A stretch of 64,000 bases of DNA from Phoronis australis (Eukaryota; Phoronida; Phoronidae). Below the pieces are notes generated by a model. The model was given only the letters and a program-made list of their open reading frames with translations, was not told the DNA's origin and searched no databases. Within the stretch, counting starts at the first letter, position 1. Each line of letters begins with the position of its first letter. Position numbers and translations under genes: made by a program. The stretch covers positions 467,304 through 531,303 of the forward strand of contig NMRA01000108.1 in the NCBI GenBank assembly GCA_002633005.1, in the 5' to 3' direction. This document shows, one piece after another, positions 13,505 through 26,500 of this stretch.

Positions 13505-14338
13505 ACAATAGCATGTAAAACAAAGATGGATGACATGAAGAAGAAAACAAAAATAACTTCTACTTCTAAACATTCAACACACAAAAACACATCAGATACT
13601 TATTAAGAATTTGAAAAATGAAAATATTAGATAAAACACAATGAGCTTTTCTACAAATCTATGACCACACAGTCAGCATTCAAAGTAGTAGCAACAATAA
13701 GCTGGACGGCAAACCAAAAATGTATTTAGCAATGTTTAATGACGCCACACCAATAAAAATTATCCAGTCTTCCAAATTCTCTTTATCCCTCAATCTTGAT
13801 ATTACTGTTGCTATTAAGCATGCAACTATTACGCTAACAGGATTTGCACGCAAGTGGATGAGAAAGCATGCACTGTTGACCCCAGAGTATATTGATGGCT
13901 TCGTCACAGATTGAAGTGAGTTAGTTGCTTTTCACTAGTTGATTTTCATGGGCTTCACCGAATGTGTGTTGGAAGAGATAATTGCAATTGTAACCAACGT
14001 GCCTGCTTAGCATACTGGTTTCAAAGTAAAAAAACGAATATTAAGTAAGGAAAACAATCATCATGACTGTTTTTAAAATTGAAAAAAATATTAATCGTCT
14101 TCACTTAATTAAAACTTCAAAATTGATGCATTTTAAGAGAAATTAGCGCATGGCTTTTCTTCAGAAGAGCAGCTAATGCCGCGCGTATTAATTTGTGAAG
14201 GAATTAAGGTTGGTTTGGTTACAGTCTGGCTTAAATTTGCTTAGGCATTTAGGTAATAAATCCTCTAATGTTAGCAAAGGAGTTGCCTCTGGAACCTTTT
14301 GCCAAACAATTTATGGAGCCTCATTTGTGTCTTCCACG
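13505..14338 (-). other. Probable 3' untranslated region of the RdRP-helicase gene
   Basis: AT-rich stretch between the minus-strand stop at 14339 and the tandem AATAAA signals. I see no homology-bearing reading frame. It also forms the whole gap between the two convergent genes. Confidence 0.45.
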
Positions 14339-14505
14339 CTAATTTCTGCGTCCTCTTCCTCCGTTACCACGGTGATATCCTGTTTCACCAGGTGGCTGCT
14401 GACTTCCAGCCCCACTGTTCACGCGACCCCTTCCTCGACCTCTGTTGGCTGACTTTCTATGATGACCTTGACCTCTCCAACTTGATGTGCACGGTCTTTC
14501 ATCAC
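14339..14505 (-). CDS. C-terminal Gly/Arg-rich tail exon
   Basis: Acceptor CCATGAAG after a T-rich tract; phase 1 entry completes a Ser codon. 54 residues rich in Arg and Gly (SANRGRGRGRVNSGAGS, YHRGNGGRGRRN), ending at TAG 14341-14339. RG-rich tails commonly bind RNA and are arginine-methylated in RNP proteins; here that role is inferred. Confidence 0.8.
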
Positions 14506-17500
14506 CTTCATGGAAAGTAAATAAATAGGACCTTTGCATTGGTGTTACATTTCCAAATATAAATGCACAGTAGTAATAACGTAACCCAAATCAATACACT
14601 ATTATGTCCTCCCATGACTTTCTATAAAAATGTACGCTTCCCCTACGAATAGCATGTCACATCTTGTAACCCTCAAACTCCGTCTAAGTCACTGCCACAT
14701 ATGACAAGTCTTTCAGTCACTGCTCTCTTCTTCAGCATGTTTTTCTATAATTTATAAACAGTACAGTAAGTCACAATCTAGAAACCCTCATATACAATCA
14801 ATATCACCTTCTATGACATCATCAAATTACAGGCTTGTTTAAACACACTCTTTCTTCATGCTAGCAACCACGCATGTCAATCTGACAAACCTGACATGGT
14901 CAGTTGACTCATTGCTGATGATCATACAACAATTATATTACAGAAATTTGCACTTCAAAACACATTTTGACTTTCCCCTTAAACATTCAACCTGCAGCTA
15001 TATATTCATTCGTCTTCACAAACCACTGGTCGCCAACATCACTTACTAATTTCGACCTTTTCATGTCGCACCCACTCAATCCACCGTTTCCAGGTATCAT
15101 CGGTTCCCAAAGTTTCAGCATTTCCCAATACGATCAGGCCACGCTTAGCACGAGTTAAAGCGACATTCATCCTTCTGCTGTCATCAATGAAACCAAGCTG
15201 GCCATGATCATTAGACCTCACAGTAGAAAAGATGATTACGTCCCGTTCCTGGCCTTGAAAGCCATCAACGGTCCTAATGTTGACATTTGCAATTCCTTTA
15301 GTTTGTAAGGCATCCACTATTTTGGAGACCTACAACAGAAAAGTGTTAGTACAAAGTACATTTTTTTAAATTTCATAAATATGACTGTAGAAGATAAATG
15401 GCATAACTGCTACACTCGAATTGACATAATACCTGTAAATGACCTAGAACAATAACAAGAGCATCGTATGTACTAATTAAGACACCAACTGTTGTAAGTA
15501 ATGCTCTAAAAGCAAAGCCCAATTCCATAAAATGAGAAGAATGAAATCACCATAACTCATCATTTTGTGTTTTCTAACTCTGCAGTCTCATTCTGCATTA
15601 TAATTTCCCTCACAGCGTCATGTGATTAATATGCCACTAATAAAATAAATAAACTTATAGTTGATTACGTTAATACATAGTTATTAGACCACTATTAAAC
15701 TTAACTGTTAAGATTAATGGCAGAAACAATGTGAAACTCTGACTGTAGTTGATTAAAAAATAGCTAGTGCAGGTGGTATTATATACGTTGCATCAGACAT
15801 GTTACTCAGCCCAGGGCCCATATTACTGGACCCACATTGCTGCACCAAGCACCTGACACTATTTTTCATACATACAACACAGTCACATAGTATTCACTGA
15901 AATGGTCACCCAGTCTTTTAAGAAGTTTAAATAAATAAATAAATATTATATACACAAATAAAGACCGAGCTGAGGAGCTAAAGACCTGACTCAAGGGTCT
16001 AGTAGTAGAGTCCAGTGGGATTCGAGCCTACAACCATGAGAACAAGAGGCATACACTCAACCCACTAGACCACACTGCCACCTCTTGGTTGTGACACTGT
16101 TAAAGTCAGTGCTATGGTAAATCAGCACTGATTTCATACCTGCGCCTTGTACGGTGAGATGACGCCAATGGCACTCTCTTCCAGCCCACCTGACAACAGT
16201 GTCTCCACATCACTAACCACACGATCCACCTCTGATTGGTTGAACTTTGAGGAGCCTTTTGACCTTTCTTCATTCTATAAATATATTACAACAATATCCA
16301 CTTCTGATTTGTTGAACTTTGAGGACCCTTTTGACCTTTTTTCATTCTACAAAGATATCACAACACCTCCGATTTATTGAACTTTGAGGGGCCTTTTGAC
16401 CTTTCTTCATTCTATAAATCCACCTCTTGATTTGTTGAACTTTGAGGGGCCTTTTGACCTCTCATTCTATAAATATACTAAATTATCCACCTCTGATTGG
16501 TTGAACTTTGAGGAGCCCTTTGACCTTTCCTCATTCTATAAATATACTACAATATCCACCTCTGATTGGTTGAACTTTGAGGAGCACTTTGACCTTTCTT
16601 CATTCTATAAATACATTACAACAATATTCACCTCTAATTGGTTGAACTTTGAGGAACCTTTTGACCTTTCCCCATTTTACAAGTGCATTGCAGTAAAGTT
16701 TGTTGAATAAGGACTTTTCATAAAATTTTCTTAATAAAAACAAATAAGTAGTTTTTCTTGCACAGCTAATCATCAACCAAGCATTTGGTGAACTTCTGAG
16801 GATTTAAAAACATGGTGAGCTTTTAAAAAAAAAATGGAAAATAATAATTTCAGACTTTCATTTAATTTCGTTTTGGAAAAAAATTCATCACACAAATGCC
16901 TTTAAAGTAGTCCATGTGGTAAAAAGATGGGATAGGTGGCCTAAAATGAAAGTAATTGTCAAGCTTTGAGCTGATCATTGTGTGCTGGAAAAATATTGAG
17001 AAGGATCACTCTTGTGTCCATGGCAACCGAGGAACGACAGTAAACATCTTAGACTTCAGTTAAGGCTTCAAAAAAGCAGCAAAATCTAAGGAAAACAATA
17101 AATGGAATATTTATTTTCCTGATAAAATGCATACTTCTAAATTACAGACATCAGGCATTTCAAACTGTGCTCAAGTACTGCAGAAATCAACTAAATAAAA
17201 CCGCTAGATTATCCCGTGAAACACGCAGATCTTCACCACTGAAAGCAATTTGTTTCAGTAGTTACCTTTGGCATGTTGACAAATGCTACAGGTTTTTGAC
17301 CAGGCCAGTCAAACATCAAGGGTAGGGGTCGATCCTCAGCTGTAACACCATCTCTAAGTTGTGACTTGTACCACATTTTGGAGGGGAATGCTGAAATGAG
17401 TGGGTGCATGCGGTACTGAGTATCCAGCAAGTAGACAGGGTATTCCTCTGACCTTAACCTGAAATAAAGAACAAAAAATATTCTAGAAATTTAGCACTTG

Positions 17501-20500
17501 ATATAGAATAGGACAAAGAATTTAAGGTTATCACAAATACCTTATCGACAAGTCTGTAAATTTTTCAAAATATCTACAAAACCACTGAATCTAACTAAGC
17601 ATAAAATATATTTTCTGAAAGTAGAAATTCTGTAGAATTTGACTTTTGACCAGTTGCCAATCTGCCACTAATTAGTTTGCTTGACCTTGTTTTTGAAGAA
17701 AATTTAGCAAAAAAAGAATTACATTCATAGCAACACTTCTCAAGCATCATTTTTAAAAGTTTGACCATGTAAAAGTTGCACCCAGACAAGTAACTTTGCA
17801 TGGACAAATGGACATAACTAGATCCTTACTGCCCTATACCTTGGTCATATTCCGAGTCTCTTCACCAAAAAGAGTTCTACCTCCTTGCCTTACATGATCG
17901 AGCTATTTTTTCTGTATCAGTCTTAGTTAACAGAAATTGGGGTTTTTTGATGCCTCGTGCTCAGCTGTGCTCCCAATAACCTCTCAACTGCAGGCNACTG
18001 TGCTCAAGTACTGCGGAAATCAACTAAATAAAACCGCTAGATTATCCCGTGAAACACGCAGATCTTCACCACTGAAAGCAATTTGTTTCAGTAGTTACCT
18101 TTGGCATGTTGACAAATGCTACAGGTTTTTGACCAGGCCAGTCAAACATCAAGGGTAGGGGTCGATCCTCAGCTGTAACACCATCTCTAAGTTGTGACTT
18201 GTACCACATTTTGGAGGGGAATGCTGAAATGAGTGGGTGCATGCGGTACTGAGTATCCAGCAAGTAGACAGGGTATTCCTCTGACCTTAACCTGAAATAA
18301 AGAACAAAAAATATTCTAGAAATTTAGCACTTGATATAGAATAGGACAAAGAATTTAAGGTTATCACAAATACCTTATCGACAAGTCTGTAAATTTTTCA
18401 AAATATCTACAAAACCACTGAATCTAACTAAGCATAAAATATATTTTCTGAAAGTAGAAATTCTGTAGAATTTGACTTTTGACCAGTTGCCAATCTGCCA
18501 CTAATTAGTTTGCTTGACCTTGTTTTTGACGAAAATTTAGCAAAAAAAGAAGTTACATTCATAGCAACACTTCTCAAGCATCATTTTTAAAAGTTTGACC
18601 ATGTAAAAGTTGCACCCATACAAGTAACTTTGCATGGACAAATGGACATAACTAGATCCTTACTGCCCTATACCTTGGTCATATACCGAGTCTCTTCACC
18701 AAAAAGAGTTCTACCTCCTTGCCTTACATGATCGAGCTATTTTTTCTGTATCAGTCTTAGTTAACAGAAATTGGGGGTTTTTGATGCCTCGTGCTCGGCT
18801 GGTGCTCCCAATAACCTCTCAACTGCAGGCTGACATGACCATTTTTTCAGCTGCAAACCCATCAGAACAGAGTCACAAGCTTTATGTGAACAAGGAGGCA
18901 TGAGGCTGACGCAAGACAATGGTGGGAATGCGTTACACAATAACTTACAGGTCTTCGAGCAATTGAGGATAGGGAGAGGGGAGCGAACAAAAAATCTTTC
19001 GCACGACTACAAAAACCCAACAATCAGAATTGATGCTCATCGTCAGTGTTGCAGGGAACGCTAGGATACTTCTTTCTGGCATTCAATTCATCACAGCTAG
19101 CCTGCACTGATGGTAACAGCCTTCCGACCATTCTATCAAGCAATAAAACTGCAGCTGGAATCCCTACCTTTCAAAGAGAGACACCTTCAGGCCAGCAGCT
19201 TGTTTACACAGGCTGAATGGAGGAAGCTGCATGTCATCCCCAATCAAGCATATTTTCCTCGCACCGTGTGCGACGGCCACCAATATGGCGGGCTCGATAG
19301 CCTGAACAGCTTCATCAACCAACACGTGTCTGAATTGGATGTCGTTCAGTAGAGCAGAGCCACTGGCGATACACGTAGCACACAACACCTGGAACATTCA
19401 TTTTGCGCAATATTAAGGTACTATGGAAACTAGCAATCTTCAAGTAAAATGACCAGCGTCAGCATAAAATAAAAAACTGGGGTCTTTTTCATAAAAATTG
19501 ACTTAATACTTAAATAATTTTTTTAACTGAAGTTCAAAGTGATTTTCTCTAGGCCAGTCAGCTAATTGGTAGTTCATTCACCACAGTAAAATTGGAATAT
19601 GTTAAAATTGTATGTCAAAAAAGAGTATCACATAATCAAGACGTACTAAATTAAGATTCCAATTTCAACTGGACCAGGATGGCTTAGGATAGTTTCTAAA
19701 CTAACAAATTTGCACCCTACTAAAGAGTTGAGAAAAATAAACAAAGTCTTCAGTAGGACAGAAATGGGAGAAAACAAGAAGCACAAAGCTTAGTCGTCTT
19801 TAATTACTAACCAAGGACTGTATCTTCTTTAAATAGAAATTTACTTGAATTAACAGAAGGTAAATTAATAAGTGAGCCAATAGACCTTTTAAATAAGAAG
19901 TTTGTGGCTGCATTTCGTAGGGGTTGCCAAAAGTTATTAACAAAAATACCACTATCACCACACCTTGCACTTTTTGATGATTTTTTCAGCGTTGCATTGA
20001 CGAACATTTCCTCTTTTGTCTGAACATCGTTTTTCAAGCAGAAACTCTTCAAGTTCTGGTTTTGATTTCTCCTCACCGCTTGCTAGTCTGATGATGTCAT
20101 TCGAAGACACGCCCAATGAGATCAGTTTCCTCACCAAATTCTTAACACCTTCGTTAGTTTCGGCAACAACCAGAACCTATATCATAAGTGAAAAAGTGGA
20201 GTATACAAATGTGTTTCTATCTAAAACACAGCACATCACAAATACTTTGTCAATTCGTGACAAAATTTTCTGCAGATTACCCCGTTACATCTAAAGCCTT
20301 AATTCCAAAGATTCAAATTCCCAATGATTGGGACATAATAGCTGTCACAATCCTACCACAATCAATGTCAGCCCTGCATGCTGGTAAAATGTAACAATTG
20401 TTACATTTTAAGCCATAATTGTTACATAAGTTGTTACATTTTACGAAATTGTTACATTTACCTAAAATGCACATGCCAGAAATGTACCATTGTTACATTT

Positions 20501-23500
20501 TAGGAAAGCAACTCATATTTCATGAGTTTGCATGGTATTTGTCAAAGGGAAAACCGTTCACTTAACACCTTCTTTCTCAGATTGTGTGAATGAAATTCTA
20601 CCAAATGTGCCAGGTCGACTTTGTCCCTATGTACTTTCCATGGGTTTTTAACATGTGTAGTTTTATGGTACAGTCAAAAATGTACAGTGTACAGTTTCAA
20701 CTCCACACGAAAGGAGATTCCAGGATCAGGTAACAAGTTTTTTATCGTTAAGGTGTTCTTGCAATCTTTTATTGGCGCTCATAAACCAACTGTGTATTAC
20801 AGTAAACACACTTCCCTTGGTAAGAACAACGACATCGTATTTGCCTAATATTTATCGTATTTTCCCCGGAACGAATGACTTTTACAAAATTTTTCATGGA
20901 GAATTCAATTTTGGAAGCCAATTTTGGATAGAAAAAACACCAGTTTTAGTCCAAGATAGTTTGGTTTATTTTGGCCTTGGAGTAACTGCCATGCTTCACA
21001 CAAAAGGAGAAAAACAAGTTTCAGATCCCAAAGGGTACTGTCTACCACCATAGGTAAGAATGACAATTTTTTAATGTCGACTGCCTCCAGAGCTCAGACA
21101 ACTTAACGCAATATTTTAACTTACACATCATCGTGGAACAATGCCCAGGTCTTTGACAAGGAATGTTTTCAACAAGTTACAGGCAATAATTTGACGGTCT
21201 GAATTCAGTGCTTCGTGGCAAACTACAGATGGATATACTAATACAGTGCTTGCCGATAGTTCAGAAATGATCAATTTTTGAAGTTGGTACACGCCTAAAC
21301 AAGATTTTAAATCTCAGCCTCCTCTTTTCACAAAAGTAGGCCTATTCTGCATCCACAGCTGTCAAGACTATGTCCCTCATAATATTGTTAAAGCTGAACA
21401 TAGGAGCCCCATTAAAATCCTTTTGGAACAGCACTTGCCGTCCACTATGGAAAGTTGTTACATTTTACGAAATTGTTACATTTTAGGGTGTATCAGTGCT
21501 CTCCTTGGTAGATCAATGCATCAAATTTCATGAAGATCTACCGTAATTGTTCGGGTTAGCGCCCTGGGCGGTTAAAAAAAAACAAAACTGCCACTAGGAG
21601 GTGCCTCAGTAGTGCAAATCATCTGAAAATCATCGTCAATCGTCCTTTACATAGTAAGCATATACATGCCAATTTTCACAATCATCCTTAGAGCGGTTTN
21701 CTACCAAGGAAATATCCTCCAACAATTCTGATTGAACAAGGCAGATTTTGTCCAGCGCAGACAGCATTCTGTGATAGGTTACAAGGTTGGGAAATGCATC
21801 TGCCCTCCACTTCACACGAGACGAGTCTTTAGAAAGTAAACTTTTCAACGACCCTATGTCTTCCTTAGGCCATACTAAATTGGCTTTGACTATCATACCT
21901 GCAGAATAAGACAGACCAGTAATAAACTGACAACATTTAAAGCTGTTATACACCAGCCCTTTACAACAAAGAAATTTAGTCTACGAACTTTTTATTTATA
22001 CACTAAATATACACTATATGCCGAAGAAGACAAATGGCATATCATTTCGCGCCACGATGGTCAAGTTCAGGAAAAATTGACGCAATTAGAAGACAGGACC
22101 GTCAGAAAACCAGCAGTCTTGCTCTCCTCAATAGGAACTACATAGTACACCAGTACCCAACCAAAACATCGCCATCCCCAGCCAGCTTCACAAGAAGTCA
22201 GCTACCAAATTACACGAAGACCCTGAAAGGGTTTAGGTGATAAAGCACAGACTAACACTCAGGCAAAGATAACAGCAATAAGCACCGATGTGTTACGTTT
22301 ATGTGGACCCACAAAAAGGTAATCAAATTGGCTTGGCATTAGGGTTGTCCGAACAGTTACATTAGTCTGAAAGTTAACTGCTGGTCTAAAATGACAAAAA
22401 GACAAAAGATCAAGTTCTGTTGGAACAACAAATATTAGGAATAATAAGCCAGTCGAGATTGATGGCTAGCAATTAAATTCTAGGTCACTTAATTTTTCGG
22501 TAAGCTATTTTAACAAGTAAATAAAAACAACAACGGATTTAAGCCACAGGTTGTCATTGTTAGTCTAGTTTACTGTTACTTCCTGTAACTGACTGTCTAT
22601 GTTTTATTACTTGTTGTTGGCCTGGCAAGGTGGCCATTGTTTTTTTTCTTCTGATGACGGTGTTTCAATAAATGCCAAAACATGTCAAGCAAGATTAAAT
22701 CCGTTGTTTTTCTTAATAAACGTAAGCTACTGTTATAAATTGTGACATAAAGTTTGGACTAAAATCAGACCACACTGCAAGGTTTGGCTGAACGTCAAAA
22801 AATGCTATCCAAAAATCCCAATCTTTCCACTGAGTTAACTGTAATCAATAAAACAAACCAAATTTCGGCAAAATAAACAGAATAGCAAACAATATCTTTT
22901 TTATTAATTACCAGTAATATCTTCAACTGCAACAAAATATGTAGGATCATAGACCATCTTGTCATCCTGAACCAAGGTCAAGGCTATTCCATCTGTGAGT
23001 TTAAAAGGCTGTCTAGATCCCTCAATGTTGATATGAACATCAACATTGGCACTACCAACTTCTTCACTGATGAACACGCCACAAAGGACATACTTGTCAC
23101 TGGTGACAGCAGATAGTTTAATCTGGCGAATCTCCTCTACTATCTCCATCGTGATGAGTGATGTCCAGTGGTAGTGGTATTTTTTACAGCCATTTCTAAA
23201 GGCATTGTTGTGCAAAGGAACAATACCTGAAAATCAAAAGACACTGTGATATCAACTTAGTTGAAGAGGCATACTCTATCATCATTACAAAGTTAGGAAA
23301 CAAGAGCAACGTGGATCGTTTAAATGTGCCCAAGACTACACTGTGGGTTGGTTGACAGAGAAGCGGATGCCAAACAGACTGGAAAACAATAAAAACGACC
23401 AGTAGGTGGCGCAAAATATGATAAATCCATACGAGAACAGGAATGTGTTATCATTTCAGTAGGAAGCTATTTTATCAAATTTCATAAAAATCAGTCACGC

Positions 23501-26500
23501 AGCTTCAGAGAAACTGCATGAGGAAAACGAAAAAAATGAAATCGCCACTAGGGGACGCTAAGTGTTTTGTCAGATCTGCCTGAAAGTTGTCCTTCTTCGT
23601 AGTCAACTTCACATAAATACACTATGCTAAATTTAAAGATCCCTTACAAGGTTTAGGAGATACAGGCTTGGGCTTTAAAAAATACCACTAGGAGACGTCA
23701 ATAGTTGAGGTCGTCAGAAAATCATCGTCAACGCTCCTCTTCCCATTAGGACCATCATGCCAATTTCCAATCATTCTTGGTTGACAGAGGGGTAAATGCC
23801 AAAAAAAACTCATTTACCATTAAAAATGGCCACTGGGTGACGCAAACTACCTCAAATCAAACTTAAAATGGGAGGATAGCGTCACTTCACTAAGAGATGC
23901 TTATCTGCCAAATTTTATGAAAATCCATTGAGGACACCGTAGTCGATGAGGTTTGAAATTCGTCGCCATTTGTCCTCAGCTTCATAGAAACACATCTGCC
24001 GAATCTCATCAAGATCCTGTGACGGAGTTTAGAAGATACAGCTGCAGATGGCGGATGCCGGGCGACAAACATCCAGACAGTAATGTGCACCCACATATGA
24101 ATATTGTGGGTGCATAAAAAATGAAATGAATGAACTCCAAAGATATAAAGATACTAAAGAAAAATTTGTCATGAGGGAGCACAGCTGTAGTCAGATCAGT
24201 TCCGATACATTGATGCCAGCTATAAGGATCACACTAAATTGTCAAATTTCAAAAATCTTCCTCAAAGAGTTAAGAAGATTCCATTGAAAACACAAAAGCA
24301 AAATCACCACTAAGAGACGACACTGTAGTCGTACCTGTCAGTAAATTGTGGCCTTCTTATAAGGAATACATCTGAACATTTTCATAATGATCTTTTGAAC
24401 AATTGGCAGATAAAGAAGCGGGTGCCATAAAATGGACTAAACATAACAAAACATGATCACAAGGGAGCACAAAAAACGCCACATCCAAATGGAACGGCAT
24501 CGGTCTCTCCTTAATGAAAACCTATCCACCAACTTGAAGGAACTCCAAAGAACAGAGGCAAACGTAAACAATTAAAATTGCTATTAGGGGGCACAGCGGT
24601 TGTCAGATCAGTCTAAAATGTGTTGTCATTTGCCATTGGTTTGATAGGAATCTATATGTCTAATTTCAATAACATTCTGCAAGGGGTTCAGGAGATACAG
24701 CAACGAATACCCATACAGAGATGACCACAATATGCACCTGCATAATTATAAATATGTGGGCCCACAAAGACCGTCGAATTATGTTTGTTTTCTGCCACAT
24801 AACTAAGGCAAGAACTCAATTGAAAAATTGGTGAGCAACAACAATAGAAAGTGATTATGTTGTACCCTACCAACTATTCCAAATGGCAGTCAAACAATAT
24901 AGCGGTGTTCTGTTCAATTTAATGCACTTATTCAAACTTACTACATTTAAGAAAATTAAAACCTGAAGCTCCAGCCAAAGCCCAGTACAGCATCTGTGAA
25001 TCAGTGTTTACTGAAGCAGTGTTTAACTGGCAATTTACCAGTTACAGCTCACGACTCTATGAAATTCCCAAAGAGAAATAGCAAGAGTAAGAACCAAGAT
25101 GACTGAATCTCTTAGACCGATACAGTAGAATAACATCATACTTAATATCTGTCCCTATTTACAGTCAAACGTTAGGTACACATTTTCAGTAAAAATATAT
25201 CATTTTGCCATAAAACTGGTAGCTCCCGCCCCAATGAATTTGCTTACACGGTAATATACTTTTGATTCTCTGCGCAAACGGGCTTTGGGTATTTGATAAC
25301 TTCAGTGGGCCCAAAACTTACTAACCGACATGAAGAAGTTGCAATAGATCCAACGCCACCAACTTGTCACAACTTGATGCAAAAATCAAATGTTGCAGTA
25401 TTTCAGACAGCTGCATCGCAGTGAATCCTTCCTTCCATTTGGCCATGCCATCGCACAACCTATATGAAAGATTGCATAATCATGTAATATCAGTTGTCTG
25501 AGTTATATTAGTTTCAATTGCCAAAATGAGATAAAGGTTTAAATATTTAAGATAATTAAAATGTAAAATTTAAATCTGTTAAGCCATTAAATTTGATGCA
25601 CATGAAAATATATCAGTAATGGCTATTACAAAAACACAAAAAATGTCCTTCCAGAACAGGAGATCATAGTTTTGCTCCAAGTAAGACAATGAAAAACAAT
25701 TTTGCAAAAATCATCATGACGAAAAATCTAGACCAAAGAAAATTCTTACGATATGTCATCCAAATAGCCGGAGATATGCAGAGATATGACTGAGGGAGCA
25801 TGTCATGGTTTACAGTATAAGAATCTTTTCTGAGAGGATGAGTAAGTACCTTTCAATTTTAGCGGTGGAGGGGCAACTATCTAACAGAGTGGTCAAAATA
25901 TCCTTGTATTCACTGCTGCATTGAAGATGTAAGTCATGTTGCCAAAGCAACTGCTCCATGACATCAGCACATTGGCCTTTCACCTACAAACAAAAAAGAT
26001 GTTTTTACAAAACAGCCGCACCACTTTTTTCCGAAAGAGTCGTCTGAGTGCTCTTTTTGAATGCAAAGTCATTTTAGGAAAATTGATGTTTACCAAAACC
26101 CCAGAATACGTTGAGAGGTAGAGATGGATGTACACCTTGTAGCACAGTTTGTGTTACTGTCAAATTTAATTAATTAAACAATTATTCCTAAAAATTTACC
26201 TCAGGTTCTGTTTTGAAGACGTTGTAATCGTCCTAGATCAACAATGGTGACTTTTCCTTTCTCTTTTGTCAACAATTCTTTGGAAAGCTGATTAACCTTT
26301 TCCTCTGCAGTTATAAACCTCTTCAAACTTTCTTCGAGTTTGGGAAACTGGAGCTCATAATCATTCGGAACGCAATAAGCTGGGGTGTCAGGATTCCTTG
26401 TTGGGTTGGCCTCAGGTTCATCTTGCACATTCCTCTCATAAAGTAAACCTGAAGACATGTGGGGAGACGCATGTCGGAAGAAGATCTCCACCTCTATCAC

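Larger units (their letters stand above)
17164..18828. repeat. 833-base direct duplication meeting at a single N
   Basis: 17164-17995 and 17997-18828 are nearly identical, including intron sequence, with scattered single-base differences. The N at 17996 is the junction. Confidence 0.9.

Noticed and set aside
16147-16710. Plus-strand frames coding repeats of LNFEEPFDLSSFYKY
   Set aside because: They are the wrong strand of the tandem array derived from the minus-strand helicase exon.
17266-18291. Two mutually exclusive motif IV exons
   Set aside because: The copies encode identical protein, flanking introns are duplicated too, and an N marks the joint, so an assembly overlap is simpler.
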